Shown here in pieces: positions 43,849 through 53,000 of a stretch of 64,000 nucleotides of DNA (its first letter is position 1; each line of letters opens with the position of its first letter). The notes under the pieces are model-generated. The model did no database searches and was not told where the DNA came from. It saw only the letters and a list, made by a program, of their open reading frames with translations. Source of the stretch: Prolixibacter sp. NT017 (GTDB lineage Bacteria > Bacteroidota > Bacteroidia > Bacteroidales > Prolixibacteraceae); NCBI RefSeq assembly GCF_009617875.1, contig NZ_BLAV01000001.1:2542001-2606000 (forward strand), read 5' to 3'. The position numbers and the translations under genes were made by a program.

Positions 43849-45255
43849 TCAAACATCCGTTTCTGTCATATTTTCTTCCGGAAAAAACAAAATAAACTCG
43901 GTTCCTTTTCCGGGTTCACTTTTTACTTCAGGCTTAATATGTAACAACCCACAAAAACGCCTTACCAGTGCCAGGCCAAGGCCATTGCCTTCGATAAAGG
44001 AATTCCGGGATTCATCGACCCTATAAAAGCGGTCGAAAATCCCTTCCAACGCGTGTTTTGGAATACCTGGCCCCTCATCGGCTAACGCCAGAATAGCAGC
44101 ATCTCCCTGTTTCTTCAGGAAGATTGATATTTTAGAATTGGCCGGGCTATATTTAATTGCGTTTGTAATCAGATTCTCCACAATCTGTTCGAGCATAAAC
44201 CGATCGGTCCGTAAAACAATTTCCGGAGTAAAATCCAGCGCCAGCTTTAAGTTCTTTTCAGCAAACCGGGTTTCGAACCGGGCCAGAACGCCTTCCAGTA
44301 AGTCTTGAACATCGACACTCGACAGATGAACCGGTGCTTCATCGCCTTCGTAGCGAGCAAGCATCAGGAGTTTATCGACCAAATCCGACATGCGGTTCAC
44401 TTCGGATAAACTACTGCTGATTTTTTCGATATAATATTCAGGATCACGGCTTTTCCGCAACATTACCTCCAGGGTTCCCTTGAGAATCGAAAGTGGAGTT
44501 CGCAATTCATGGGACGCATCTGATGTAAACTGTTTTTCACGAATCACGGCATCTTCCAGGCGCTCCAGCAACTGATTGATGGTCTGCGTAAGCGTATACA
44601 GTTCGTCTTCGTGCAAAGGCAATGGAATTCGTTCGCCCAGATTTTCCCTGCTGATTTTTTCGGCCGTCTCGGTTAGCCGGAATACCGGATGAATACTCCG
44701 ACGGGCAATCAAACTGGTAATGAAAAACAGCAAAATAAGGACAACCGGAAAAGCCAGAATCAATACCCTGCGTAGATTCCGTAAGACAACTATCGTACTT
44801 TCCAGCGGAACGGCCATGTCCATATACCCTTTTAATTCATGCAATGAATTGAAAATCGGTGTCTGTAACTGCCTGACCGGCTGTCTGGAAAGGGTAGTAT
44901 TGATGAAAAAGCTCGCGGTACGATTCAGGTAAACATTCAGTGAATCACCGTATAAATTAGGAGTACGTTTGATAATCTGGCCATGAATGTCACTTATTTG
45001 CATGAAGATCGGATTCACCTCAACCTGCTCATGCTCATTTTCATTCCATTCATAAGGATTTGTCATGACAATCTCACCATCCAGAATAACAAAACCTTCG
45101 TTTAACTGCTCCGATTCAGCCGACAACTCGCTATCCAAATGCCGGTAAACACTCTGATGCACCACCATGTAAATGAAAAAAAACACCACCAGCGTCAAAA
45201 TAGCAGTGGTGCCCATGTAATACAGAGCAATTCGGTTGCTGAAGCTAAGTCTCAT
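43849..45255 (-). CDS. Two-component sensor histidine kinase
   Basis: A 468-residue inner-membrane sensor kinase. Seen: TM1 (about 9-32), a periplasmic part of about 125 residues, TM2 (about 165-185, LILAFPVVLILLFFITSLI), a HAMP linker, the HisKA box DASHELRTPLSILKG (near 245), and the ATP-binding domain with LITNAIKYSPANSK, LADEGPGIPKHALEGIFDRF and GNGLGLALVRRF. The periplasmic domain is not recognised, so the signal is unknown. The kinase lies 24 bases after its response regulator, and the pair resembles CusRS/CopRS-type and other OmpR-class systems in layout. Confidence 0.94.
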   Translation of the reverse strand: MRLSFSNRIALYYMGTTAILTLVVFFFIYMVVHQSVYRHLDSELSAESEQLNEGFVILDGEIVMTNPYEWNENEHEQVEVNPIFMQISDIHGQIIKRTPNLYGDSLNVYLNRTASFFINTTLSRQPVRQLQTPIFNSLHELKGYMDMAVPLESTIVVLRNLRRVLILAFPVVLILLFFITSLIARRSIHPVFRLTETAEKISRENLGERIPLPLHEDELYTLTQTINQLLERLEDAVIREKQFTSDASHELRTPLSILKGTLEVMLRKSRDPEYYIEKISSSLSEVNRMSDLVDKLLMLARYEGDEAPVHLSSVDVQDLLEGVLARFETRFAEKNLKLALDFTPEIVLRTDRFMLEQIVENLITNAIKYSPANSKISIFLKKQGDAAILALADEGPGIPKHALEGIFDRFYRVDESRNSFIEGNGLGLALVRRFCGLLHIKPEVKSEPGKGTEFILFFPEENMTETDV

Positions 45256-45279
45256 TTGCAGGTTTTGTGTTTGTCGTTT

Positions 45280-45954
45280 TTAATCCTCTTGTATGATGTA
45301 CCCCACACCGCGAATGGTGCGGATAAATCCCGGTTCATCTTTCTTGTCGATTTTCTTCCGGAGGGAATTAATGTACACGTCAATTACCGATGTATCATAG
45401 TCGAAATGAATATCCCACACATGCTCGATTATCCGGGTACGGGAACAGGCTTTTCCTTTATTCCGAAGCAAAAATTCCAACAGCGCAAACTCTTTTTGCG
45501 TTAACTGAATCTCTTCTTCTCCCCGAAAAACCTGATGAGTGTTCAAATCCATTTGCAGTTTTCCCACGCCAAGGTGAGATGTTTCGCCGGAAGGCTCACG
45601 TAGCTGAACCCGAATCCGGGCCAACAATTCCTCAAACGAAAACGGCTTTCGAATGTAATCGTTGGCTCCCATCTCCAGGGCGAATACAGCATCCTGTACT
45701 GTATCGCGCGCTGTTAGGAAAATGACCGGCATCTCCAGGCCTTCTTCGCGAATCTGCCGGACAATCTCTACTCCGCTCATCCCAGGCAACATCCAGTCGA
45801 CCAGCAACAAATCATACTCTTCACCATTGTCCATAGCCATCTCCTGCCCCTTGATTCCATCCTCTGCTACATCAACGGCGAAAGATTCCTCTTCGAGCCC
45901 CTCTTTCAAAAACCTGGCAATCCCCGGTTCATCTTCAATGACTAAAATACGCAT
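45280..45954 (-). CDS. OmpR-family response regulator
   Basis: A 224-residue DNA-binding response regulator, partner of the downstream kinase. Seen: receiver domain (1-118) with the acidic pair E7/D8, phosphoacceptor D53 (LLLVDWMLPGMSG), T81 in VIFLTARD and K103 in YIRKPFSFEEL. The winged-helix trans_reg_C domain follows (about 128-222: LTQKEFALLEFLLRNKGKAC, VIDVYINSLRKKIDK, IRTIRGVGYI). The upstream DUF2231 gene is on the same strand, 30 bases away, and may be in the same operon. Confidence 0.96.
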   Translation of the reverse strand: MRILVIEDEPGIARFLKEGLEEESFAVDVAEDGIKGQEMAMDNGEEYDLLLVDWMLPGMSGVEIVRQIREEGLEMPVIFLTARDTVQDAVFALEMGANDYIRKPFSFEELLARIRVQLREPSGETSHLGVGKLQMDLNTHQVFRGEEEIQLTQKEFALLEFLLRNKGKACSRTRIIEHVWDIHFDYDTSVIDVYINSLRKKIDKKDEPGFIRTIRGVGYIIQED

Positions 45955-45984
45955 AGTGATTCGAACTAGTAGTTAGATAAGTAA

Positions 45985-46434
45985 TTAATTGTTTCCTAAA
46001 CTAAATTCAACACCGGCTGCATGTTTGTAAACCAGTTCTCCGCCATAATATCCGGTACGGGCAACTGATAGAACCGTAGCTAAAAACAAGACCAGCGCAG
46101 CCGCCTTCAATATTCCCCGGTATTTTTCCAACCAAACCAGAACAATCCGGAAAGCCGAAGTAATTAAGGCAAGCCATAAAGTCAACGTTCCGGCATCTTC
46201 GTGCACCTCGACAGCCTGTTTCAGCGAACCCGATTCGATGCCATCGCCCGCCATATGTCCGGTAATCACCGCAGCAATGGTTCCAAGCGTTCCCAAAATT
46301 AATAAATAAAATCCGGCACGGGTAAAGAATTCCTTCTTCACGAATAAACCAAGTATATCAGAAAAGAAACCGGCAATTAACAAGGCAATAGGAAAGTGAA
46401 CGAGCATAGGGTGGATGTGCGAAATATCAATCAT
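45985..46434 (-). CDS. DUF2231 membrane protein
   Basis: A 149-residue inner-membrane protein with four hydrophobic segments. The N-terminus HPMLVHFPIALLIAGFFSDIL and the second helix are typical of DUF2231, with conserved His (HPMLVHFP near 8-14 and GHMAGDG). Such proteins are of unknown function and often occur near cytochrome or metal-related genes. It is the first gene upstream of the two-component pair on the same strand, so it may share its regulation (inference). Confidence 0.85.
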   Translation of the reverse strand: MIDISHIHPMLVHFPIALLIAGFFSDILGLFVKKEFFTRAGFYLLILGTLGTIAAVITGHMAGDGIESGSLKQAVEVHEDAGTLTLWLALITSAFRIVLVWLEKYRGILKAAALVLFLATVLSVARTGYYGGELVYKHAAGVEFSLGNN

Positions 46435-46732
46435 GTCGTCAAATTTTAAATGAATTTATACTTTTATGAGTTGCAGAAACAATCATCGCCCCGCCGTTAC
46501 GATCTTCTGTTTTTCTTTTCCAACAGGTCGGGAGTATTGTAACTCGCTAGACTCTTGACAAATTAACAATGCCTGAACTTAAGCAGTTCTCTGAAAAAAC
46601 TTAAAATATCCTTAATTCTGTTTCGGCTGAAATAAAAGTATCTCTAGCAACCAGACTGGACGGTTGAAAAAACAACGTGCAGGAATACAAATGAACCTGA
46701 TTATTACGTACATTTAATCAAATGCATTTGCC

Positions 46733-48475
46733 GTGTTCCGAATCAGGAAAATCCTGAACCCTTACCTGCCAGTTAATGAGCATGAAATTAAGCAGGTGCA
46801 AGCAATCATCCAGAGTCAGTTTCCGGACATTGCAAAAGAAAAAGTTGCAACTATTCCTGACCAACTGATCAATCCCCTGAAATATCAGTACAAAACCATG
46901 CTATTCATAGCTGATGACCACGATGGACGGGTAAAAGGCTGTGCCTTGATGCTTTATATGCCTGACCTTTCGTTCTGTTATCTCGATTTTCTGGCCGTTT
47001 CCCCGGGTAGAACATCATCGGGTGTAGGCGGAGCGCTATATGAACGCATCCGTGAAGAGGCTGACTCGCTGGATATAAACGGATTGTTCATGGAATGTCT
47101 GCCTGATGATTCGGACAATTGCCCCGATGAGGAAATCCGAAAACAAAATGCCAAACGTCTTGCTTTTTATGAACGCTACGGTGCCCGTCCCATTACCGGA
47201 ACCAGGTATGAAACGCCGGTGAAACCCGAAGATACCTGTGCTCCGTTCCTTGTTTTCGATGGTCTCGGTTCACACGATGAAATTGGTGCCCAAAAACTTA
47301 AATTAATTGTACGAGCCATACTCGAACGGAAGTATGGCGATTATTGTCCGGAAGATTATATCCGGATGGTTGTCGGAAGCATCATTGACGACCCGGCTCA
47401 GCTGCGCCCGTTTCAGTATCAAAAAAAGTTGCAAAACGGAGTTTTCAGAACCTCGCTGAGCGAACGAAAGAAGATATTCTGGGTCATCAACGACCGGCAC
47501 AGCATTCATCATATTCGCGAACGAGGCTATGTTGAATCCCCGGTAAGAGTTGAAACTATCCGAAAGTCTCTGGAACCAACCGGTTGGTTCAGTAAAGGAA
47601 CACCGTCATCATATCCGGAGAAAATCATTCGCGACGTTCATGATGCCGGTTACATGAATTACATCAGAAAAGTATGTAAGAATCTGCCCGCAGGAAAGTC
47701 AGTCTACCCCTATGTTTTTCCCATCCGAAACGGAGCGCATCCTCCGAAAGATCTGACTGTCAGAGCCGGTTATTACTGCATCGATACCTTTACACCGTTG
47801 AATCAGAATGCATATCTTGCTGCCCGACATGGTGTGAACTGTACATTGACTGCTGCCGACGAGTTACTGAGTGGCCGCTCACTGGCTTACGTGCTCACCC
47901 GTCCACCAGGTCATCATGCTGAACACAATGTTTTCGGCGGATTCTGTTATTTCAACAACAGTGCTATAGCAGCTCATTATCTCAGTGAACTGGGAAGAGT
48001 AGCCATCCTCGATATCGACTACCATCACGGTAACGGACAACAACAAATCTTTTACGAAAGCAGCGACGTATTAACGATTTCTATCCATGGGCATCCGTCA
48101 TTTGCCTATCCGTATTTTAGTGGTTTTGTCAATGAAAAAGGGAAGCATCATGGAGAAGGTTTCAACTACAATTTTCCGCTCGACGAAGAGATTTCAACGG
48201 AAAAATACCGCCAGACGCTGATGAAAACGCTGGAAATTATCCGGAAATTTTCTCCGGTATATCTCATTGTCGCCCTCGGATTCGATACGGCCAAAGATGA
48301 CCCAACCGGCACCTGGAAACTAACAGCATCTGATTTTGAACAAAACGGTATACTGATTGGCCAATTAAGAATCCCCACACTATTCATGCAGGAAGGAGGT
48401 TATAACAATCGAAGGCTGGGTACCAATGCCCGTCAATTCTTCAAAGGAGTGCAAAAAGGCTTTTTCGGGCAGTAA
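46733..48475 (+). CDS. GNAT acetyltransferase fused to an HDAC/acetylpolyamine-amidohydrolase-type deacetylase
   Basis: A 580-residue two-domain protein. N-terminal GNAT domain (about 1-165: FIADDHDGRVKGCALMLYMP, LAVSPGRTSSGVGGALYERI, AFYERYGARPI), a linker domain (about 170-265), and a class-II-HDAC or APAH-type deacetylase (about 265-578). Catalytic parts are intact: His-His dyad in RPPGHHAEHNVFGGFCYFNN, zinc ligands in DIDYHHGNGQQ and LGFDTAKDDPTG, and catalytic Tyr in QEGGYNNRRLG. One chain could thus both add and remove acetyl groups, for instance on polyamines (inference). The start is a GTG at 46733; an in-frame stop at 46715-46717 excludes upstream starts and no ATG fits the GNAT start. 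Confidence 0.88.
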   Translation: MFRIRKILNPYLPVNEHEIKQVQAIIQSQFPDIAKEKVATIPDQLINPLKYQYKTMLFIADDHDGRVKGCALMLYMPDLSFCYLDFLAVSPGRTSSGVGGALYERIREEADSLDINGLFMECLPDDSDNCPDEEIRKQNAKRLAFYERYGARPITGTRYETPVKPEDTCAPFLVFDGLGSHDEIGAQKLKLIVRAILERKYGDYCPEDYIRMVVGSIIDDPAQLRPFQYQKKLQNGVFRTSLSERKKIFWVINDRHSIHHIRERGYVESPVRVETIRKSLEPTGWFSKGTPSSYPEKIIRDVHDAGYMNYIRKVCKNLPAGKSVYPYVFPIRNGAHPPKDLTVRAGYYCIDTFTPLNQNAYLAARHGVNCTLTAADELLSGRSLAYVLTRPPGHHAEHNVFGGFCYFNNSAIAAHYLSELGRVAILDIDYHHGNGQQQIFYESSDVLTISIHGHPSFAYPYFSGFVNEKGKHHGEGFNYNFPLDEEISTEKYRQTLMKTLEIIRKFSPVYLIVALGFDTAKDDPTGTWKLTASDFEQNGILIGQLRIPTLFMQEGGYNNRRLGTNARQFFKGVQKGFFGQ

Positions 48476-48614
48476 CATACTGTTTCATCGTTTTCTTTTC
48501 TATGTTATATAACTCCTTAAAATCCTCCACGTTACCGAAAACCGACGATTATTTTCCTTAAATTTATATAAAGCACGATTGCTCACTCATCCAACCAAAA
48601 CCGGGAGGTGCACC

Positions 48615-49562
48615 ATGATACTCACTGTCACGTTAAATCCGGCCATTGACAAAATCCTGATCCTAAACGGATTTGAAATCCACAAGCTGCACCGGCTCGA
48701 CAGCCGCGAAATGAGCATGACAGTTCCCGGCGGAAAAGGGGTCAATATCGCTTTGAATCTGAGCGCACTTGGAGACGATACCATTGCAACGGGCTTCGCC
48801 GGTGGTCATGAGGGCCATTTGCTTTGCGACTCGCTGCGACAAAGCGGCGTTACCACCAGTTTCATTTTCACCGAAGGTTCCACACGGACCAATACTTCCA
48901 TTCTGGATTTACAACACGAAACACTGACGGAAATTAACGACTTTGGACAGGAAATTCCGGAAGAAGATCTTGTGTTTCTGTTGGAGAGCTACGAGCGACT
49001 GCTTAACCGCGTGGATATGGTAGTTTTAGCCGGCTCGCTCCCCAAAGGTGTAATTGAAGATGTGTACCGCCAGATGATTATCATGGCGCAGGGACACGGA
49101 ATCAAAGTCGTTTTGCACACCGCCCCCAAATACATCGATCCGTTGATTAATTCCGGTCCGTTTCTCATTAATCCCGACATGCGCAGCTATCACCGGTTCA
49201 TGGGGCGTCCACTCGATGGTATCGACGCATTTCTGCAGGCAGGTAGAGAAATTATCTCTTACCAGAAAGATACCGAGTTTGTCATCTTCACACACCGGAT
49301 TGAAAATGTAGTGGCGGTTACCCGGAAACAATCCTATATCATGCGCCCAAGAGATTTAAAGATCGTCAATATGTTGGGTTATGCCGATGCTTATCTGGCC
49401 GGATTTATTCATGCCTACCGGCAGCACCTTCCGACAGCCGATGTACTCAGATACGCCTCTGCAGCCGGACTAACGAACATCGAGGTAATTTACAAGGAGA
49501 TACGCGACACCGACCAAATTGAGGCCAATCTTGAACGAATCGATGTGGAGGAAGTGTCATGA
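48615..49562 (+). CDS. PfkB-family sugar kinase, 1-phosphofructokinase type, with altered anion-hole motif
   Basis: A 315-residue ribokinase-fold protein. Seen: MILTVTLNPAIDKILIL, the first PfkB signature VPGGKGVNIALNLSALGDD, NTSILDLQHETLTEIN and the C-terminal signature region LGYADAYLAGFIHAYRQH. The usual GAGD of the second signature reads GYAD: the catalytic Asp stays, but the glycine of the anion hole is replaced. The usual KPN segment is replaced by NPDMRSYHRFMG. It may be a slow or altered kinase (inference). The ATG at 48615 has a GGGAGGTG ribosome site; a TTG further upstream is less likely. The stop overlaps the CBS gene by 4 bases. Confidence 0.85.
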   Translation: MILTVTLNPAIDKILILNGFEIHKLHRLDSREMSMTVPGGKGVNIALNLSALGDDTIATGFAGGHEGHLLCDSLRQSGVTTSFIFTEGSTRTNTSILDLQHETLTEINDFGQEIPEEDLVFLLESYERLLNRVDMVVLAGSLPKGVIEDVYRQMIIMAQGHGIKVVLHTAPKYIDPLINSGPFLINPDMRSYHRFMGRPLDGIDAFLQAGREIISYQKDTEFVIFTHRIENVVAVTRKQSYIMRPRDLKIVNMLGYADAYLAGFIHAYRQHLPTADVLRYASAAGLTNIEVIYKEIRDTDQIEANLERIDVEEVS

Positions 49563-50011
49563 AAAGGGTAAAGGATTTCACATACAAAGACATTCTCTCG
49601 GTCAACGAAAACTCGGATCTGCGACGGGTCATCATTACCATGAAAAGGCACCGGGTTTGTGCCATTCCTGTTGTCAACCAACTCGGCGAATACATTGGTT
49701 GCATCAGCGAACAGGATATCCTCAATGCATCGGTTCCGCAATACATGAAGTCGATGTACAATACTTCTTTCATGGCTGACCTGGACCACATTATCGGACA
49801 TCTGCATGATATTCTGGATAAAAAAGCCTTCGAATTTACCGACTCGAGCTATCCGACGGTAACACCCAATGATTCCATGTCGTATGCAGCCGATCTGCTG
49901 TTCCGTTCGAAGAAAACAGCTTTGCCGGTTCTCGAAGGAAAAATGCTGATTGGTCTGATTACACGAATAGAAATACTAACCGTATCCCTCAACGGAAACA
50001 AACTAAGCTAA
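49559..50011 (+). CDS. CBS-pair protein
   Basis: A 150-residue cytoplasmic protein with two CBS domains, a module that binds adenosyl nucleotides. Seen: first CBS, YKDILSVNENSDLRRVIITM, then RVCAIPVVNQLGEYIGCISEQDILN; second CBS, YPTVTPNDSMSYAADLLFRS and TALPVLEGKMLIGLITRIEIL. It lies between a PfkB-like kinase (4-base ATGA overlap) and a permease (11 bases), so the three form an operon and the CBS protein probably links energy or nucleotide state to transport or kinase activity (inference). Confidence 0.88.
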   Translation: MKRVKDFTYKDILSVNENSDLRRVIITMKRHRVCAIPVVNQLGEYIGCISEQDILNASVPQYMKSMYNTSFMADLDHIIGHLHDILDKKAFEFTDSSYPTVTPNDSMSYAADLLFRSKKTALPVLEGKMLIGLITRIEILTVSLNGNKLS

Positions 50012-50016
50012 GGAGG
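50010..50016 (+). promoter_or_regulatory. Strong Shine-Dalgarno before the permease
   Basis: AAGGAGG, 6 bases before the ATG at 50023, overlapping the CBS stop codon region. A strong site of this kind is unusual in Bacteroidota and fixes the start. Confidence 0.75.
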
Positions 50017-50022
50017 TTACCT

Positions 50023-51321
50023 ATGACGGAATTCCTGAGTTGGCATCTTGACACCATCCACATTATCACCACCCTGGTTATCTTTATTTTCACGTTTGTA
50101 TTCATTACAACCGAAACGCTTCCCAACGCCATTGCGGCTATGGTTGGTGCCTTTCTGCTGGTCGCATTTCACATTGTAAACCAGGAAGAAGCCATCGAGG
50201 CAATTGATTTCGAAACGGTCGGATTACTTAGCGGAATGATGATGACAGTGGCTGTGATGCGAAAATCGGGACTCTTCGAGTACATTGCCATCAAGAGCAT
50301 CAAGTTGACAGGTGGAAGTCCCTGGCGAATACTGGTGGTGCTGTCGATTGTTACCGCTGTACTGTCTGCTTTTCTCGATAATGTCACCACCGTGCTAATT
50401 GTCGTTCCGCTCACCTTCGCGGTAGCCGATACCATGAAAATTAATCCCATGCCGATGCTGATTTCTGAAATTCTTTTTTCCAATATTGGCGGGGCGGCGA
50501 CCTTAATCGGTGATCCACCCAACATTATGATCGGCGGAGCTACCAACCTCGATTTCATGGATTTTATCGAGAATAATGCGCCGGTTGTTGTCGTTGTGTC
50601 TGTCATTACTTTCTTTCTGCTTCGTTTGATCTACCATAAAAAGCTGGCCGGATTGGTAGCTGATAAAGAAAAAATTCAGGCTTTCGACGAAAAAAGGGCC
50701 ATTCAGAATAAACGGTTTTTCTATACCACACTGGTTATCTTTCTCATCATCATCACCCTTTTCGTCACACATCATCTGCACAAAATCGATCTGGCGTCAC
50801 TCGCGATTGGCGGAGGCTTTACCATGATGATGGTGACCAAACAGGACCCGGAGGAGATTTTGAAGGAAGTAGAGTGGCCAACTCTCTTCTTCTTTATCGG
50901 CTTGTTTGTGATTATAGGCGGCCTGGAGAAAACCGGTATCATCAGTTTCCTGGCCGACAAGATGGTGGAAGTCACTCATGGTGAAGTGGAACCGGCCGCA
51001 CAGCTGGTACTGTGGATGTCGGCACTGTCGACTACATTTATCAACAGTATCCCGTACACAGCCACTATGATATCGGTTATCAAAGAGATGAGCATCAACT
51101 CGGGCCAGAGCATAGAACCCCTTTGGTGGGCGTTGTCATTGGGAGCATGTTTGGGCGGAAACGGAACCTTAATCGGTGCAGCGGCCAACATCATTGTAGC
51201 CGGTTTTACCCAAAAGACTCCCTACCCGATAAAATTCAAAGAGTACTTCAAAATTGGTTTTCCATTGATGCTGGTCTCTATCGTTATTACTTCGCTGTAT
51301 TTATACCTAAGATATTTCTGA
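50023..51321 (+). CDS. ArsB/NhaD-type ion transporter (IT superfamily)
   Basis: A 432-residue inner-membrane permease with about 11-12 segments. Seen: IT-superfamily motifs SAFLDNVTTVLIVVPLTF and GAATLIGDPPNIMIGGAT in the first half, and the matching INSIPYTATMISVIKEM and LGGNGTLIGAAANIIVAG in the second half, the pseudo-symmetric hairpins of NhaD/ArsB/CitM-type carriers. The ion (Na+/H+ exchange, arsenite, organic anion) is not decided by sequence. Third gene of the PfkB-CBS-permease operon. Confidence 0.87.
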   Translation: MTEFLSWHLDTIHIITTLVIFIFTFVFITTETLPNAIAAMVGAFLLVAFHIVNQEEAIEAIDFETVGLLSGMMMTVAVMRKSGLFEYIAIKSIKLTGGSPWRILVVLSIVTAVLSAFLDNVTTVLIVVPLTFAVADTMKINPMPMLISEILFSNIGGAATLIGDPPNIMIGGATNLDFMDFIENNAPVVVVVSVITFFLLRLIYHKKLAGLVADKEKIQAFDEKRAIQNKRFFYTTLVIFLIIITLFVTHHLHKIDLASLAIGGGFTMMMVTKQDPEEILKEVEWPTLFFFIGLFVIIGGLEKTGIISFLADKMVEVTHGEVEPAAQLVLWMSALSTTFINSIPYTATMISVIKEMSINSGQSIEPLWWALSLGACLGGNGTLIGAAANIIVAGFTQKTPYPIKFKEYFKIGFPLMLVSIVITSLYLYLRYF

Positions 51322-51413
51322 TAAACTGACGGAGAATATCTTGAATTGGCACAAACAGCAGAATTGTTGTAATTTTATAAATTGAGTAACGCTAATCAAC
51401 CAAACGTTTATTT

Positions 51414-51881
51414 ATGAAAAAAATCAAATTTAACCTGACAGGGAAAATTGTCCTTCTCGTCTTGATTGCTTTTGTGCTAATCCAGTTTATTCCGGTTCAT
51501 ATGAGCAATCCTTCCACATCTCCTTCGAAAGACTTTCTTCACACCTATCAGCCTCCGTCCGAAATCACGGATATGATGCGAAACGCCTGTTACGACTGTC
51601 ATTCCAATGCAACTCAGTTTCCGTGGTACGCAAATGTCGCGCCGGTTTCCTGGCTGCTGGAATCGCACATCGATGAGGCTCGTGCCCACATCAATTTTTC
51701 GGAATGGGGCGACTATCCGGAAAAATTAACAAACCTGAAACTGGAGGGCATGGCTGCAGAAGTTAAATCCGGTGGCATGCCGCTCACCTCGTATACCTGG
51801 ATGCACTCGAAGGCGAGGCTTACAGACGCTCAGAGAACGCAGCTGGCCGACTATTTCCGGTCACTCCAACCGGGAAATTGA
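51414..51881 (+). CDS. Haem-binding-domain protein (cytochrome-like, CxxCH)
   Basis: A 155-residue exported or membrane-anchored protein with an N-terminal signal anchor (IVLLVLIAFVLIQFIPV) and the c-type haem motif NACYDCHSNATQFPWYANVAP (CxxCH near 59-63). The DUF of this type (haem-binding domain) also has the WLLESHIDEARAHINFSEW segment with a second His and the C-terminal LTDAQRTQLADYFRSL helix. It should carry a covalent haem in the periplasm and act in electron transfer (inference). Terminator at 51903. Confidence 0.87.
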   Translation: MKKIKFNLTGKIVLLVLIAFVLIQFIPVHMSNPSTSPSKDFLHTYQPPSEITDMMRNACYDCHSNATQFPWYANVAPVSWLLESHIDEARAHINFSEWGDYPEKLTNLKLEGMAAEVKSGGMPLTSYTWMHSKARLTDAQRTQLADYFRSLQPGN

Positions 51882-51902
51882 AACATTTGTTATACTGCAA
51901 GT

Positions 51903-51936
51903 AAAAAGGCTGTCCGTTAAAACAGACAGCCTTTCA
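51903..51936. terminator. Bidirectional terminator
   Basis: Stem AAAGGCTGTC (51905-51914) / GACAGCCTTT (51925-51934), between the convergent haem-binding and PepSY-like genes. Confidence 0.8.
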
Positions 51937-51989
51937 CATTTTCACAACTTAGCTGATATCCCAAAATAGTTTCTTCGTTTCAATCACTG

Positions 51990-52628
51990 TTAATAGTGAT
52001 TATTGGAAATCACTTTCCCTTCCGAATCAATTTTCACAATCGCATAACCATTATGCCGAACATAAACTTTCACCCGGTAAACAGCGTCCGACGGAAGATA
52101 TTTTGGTGTCATCAATAGCTCTTTCACATGCGCCAGACGGATGACCTTACCTTTGAATGTGTTTTTAATGGTATTAACAACGACTTCCGGTAGAACAGAA
52201 ACGCGCCCTTTGGCAATAACAAAGGAACCATCAGGTTTAAAGATGCCGGTCATTTTTAGCCCTTTAAACCGAAAGTTTAGCTGATATTGAGTAGGAGGCG
52301 TGTGAACAATCACCTGGTAATCATCGGGCACGTAATAGTTGTAATCCAGATCATCATTATAGTAGTACGGAGCATCGCCTATGCCGTCGTATAACTCGCC
52401 GTCGCCATAGTACTCATCGGGGAAACCATCGAAATTGAAGTCTCCGAAATACGCATCACTTGTCCAGTCGGACAAATAATTATACTTATCATTTCCGGTC
52501 CAGGATGTAATTGTTCCACCCGGAAAAATCTTGATAAATGAACTGACGACTGATGCAGGAAGCTGTTGTGTTTGTCCAAATCCCAAAGCCGGGATCAACA
52601 AAAATGAGATGACTAATAACTTTTTCAT
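51990..52628 (-). CDS. Secreted PepSY-like protein with a Tyr/Asp-rich insert
   Basis: A 212-residue exported protein from the ATG at 52628 (MKKLLVISFLLIPALGFGQ; the upstream ATG at 52637 adds three residues). PepSY-like units of the beta-lactamase-inhibitor type are suggested by LPASVVSSFIKIFPGGTITSW, LNFRFKGLKMTGIFKPDGSF, LPEVVVNTIKNTFKGKVIRL and YRVKVYVRHNGYAIVKIDSEG. Between the first and second lies a stretch of about 45 residues very rich in Tyr, Asp and Gly (from YFGDFNFDGFPDEYYGDG). Function unknown; such composition is rare and might be surface-exposed or metal-binding (inference). Confidence 0.75.
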   Translation of the reverse strand: MKKLLVISFLLIPALGFGQTQQLPASVVSSFIKIFPGGTITSWTGNDKYNYLSDWTSDAYFGDFNFDGFPDEYYGDGELYDGIGDAPYYYNDDLDYNYYVPDDYQVIVHTPPTQYQLNFRFKGLKMTGIFKPDGSFVIAKGRVSVLPEVVVNTIKNTFKGKVIRLAHVKELLMTPKYLPSDAVYRVKVYVRHNGYAIVKIDSEGKVISNNHY

Positions 52629-52637
52629 GGTAATCAT

Positions 52638-53000
52638 TTTTACTGAGTTCTATAAAAACCTTCTGTGAATTCCGTATTGATTACCATGAAACCTAACTCC
52701 CTCAGGTAAAGTTCTGTAACTCTCTGATGATTAACAAAAAACAACTTTCCTTCTATAAAAGATGTAAATTTCAGAAAAAGAGAATAACTTAATCACCTGA
52801 CCTGTTGCGCATTGAACAATAATAACACGATAACTTCTAAACACACTACTTTTATAATTTTAACCTAACCGACACACCTCATTTGCTGTGTATTATCTCC
52901 TGTCGAATAACGATCCGTTGACCGAAACGGTCGATTCGGCGTGTTCATGTGCTCTCCAAGCAAATTAAACCCTACCTTTGCCGCAGCATAAACGATTACT
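52638..53000. other. Divergent intergenic region, PepSY-like / CvfB
   Basis: About 360 bases, AT-rich, with a perfect -7 box TACCTTTG at 52973-52980, 20 bases before the CvfB-like ATG. Its -33 partner is not clear. No gene is seen. Confidence 0.5.
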
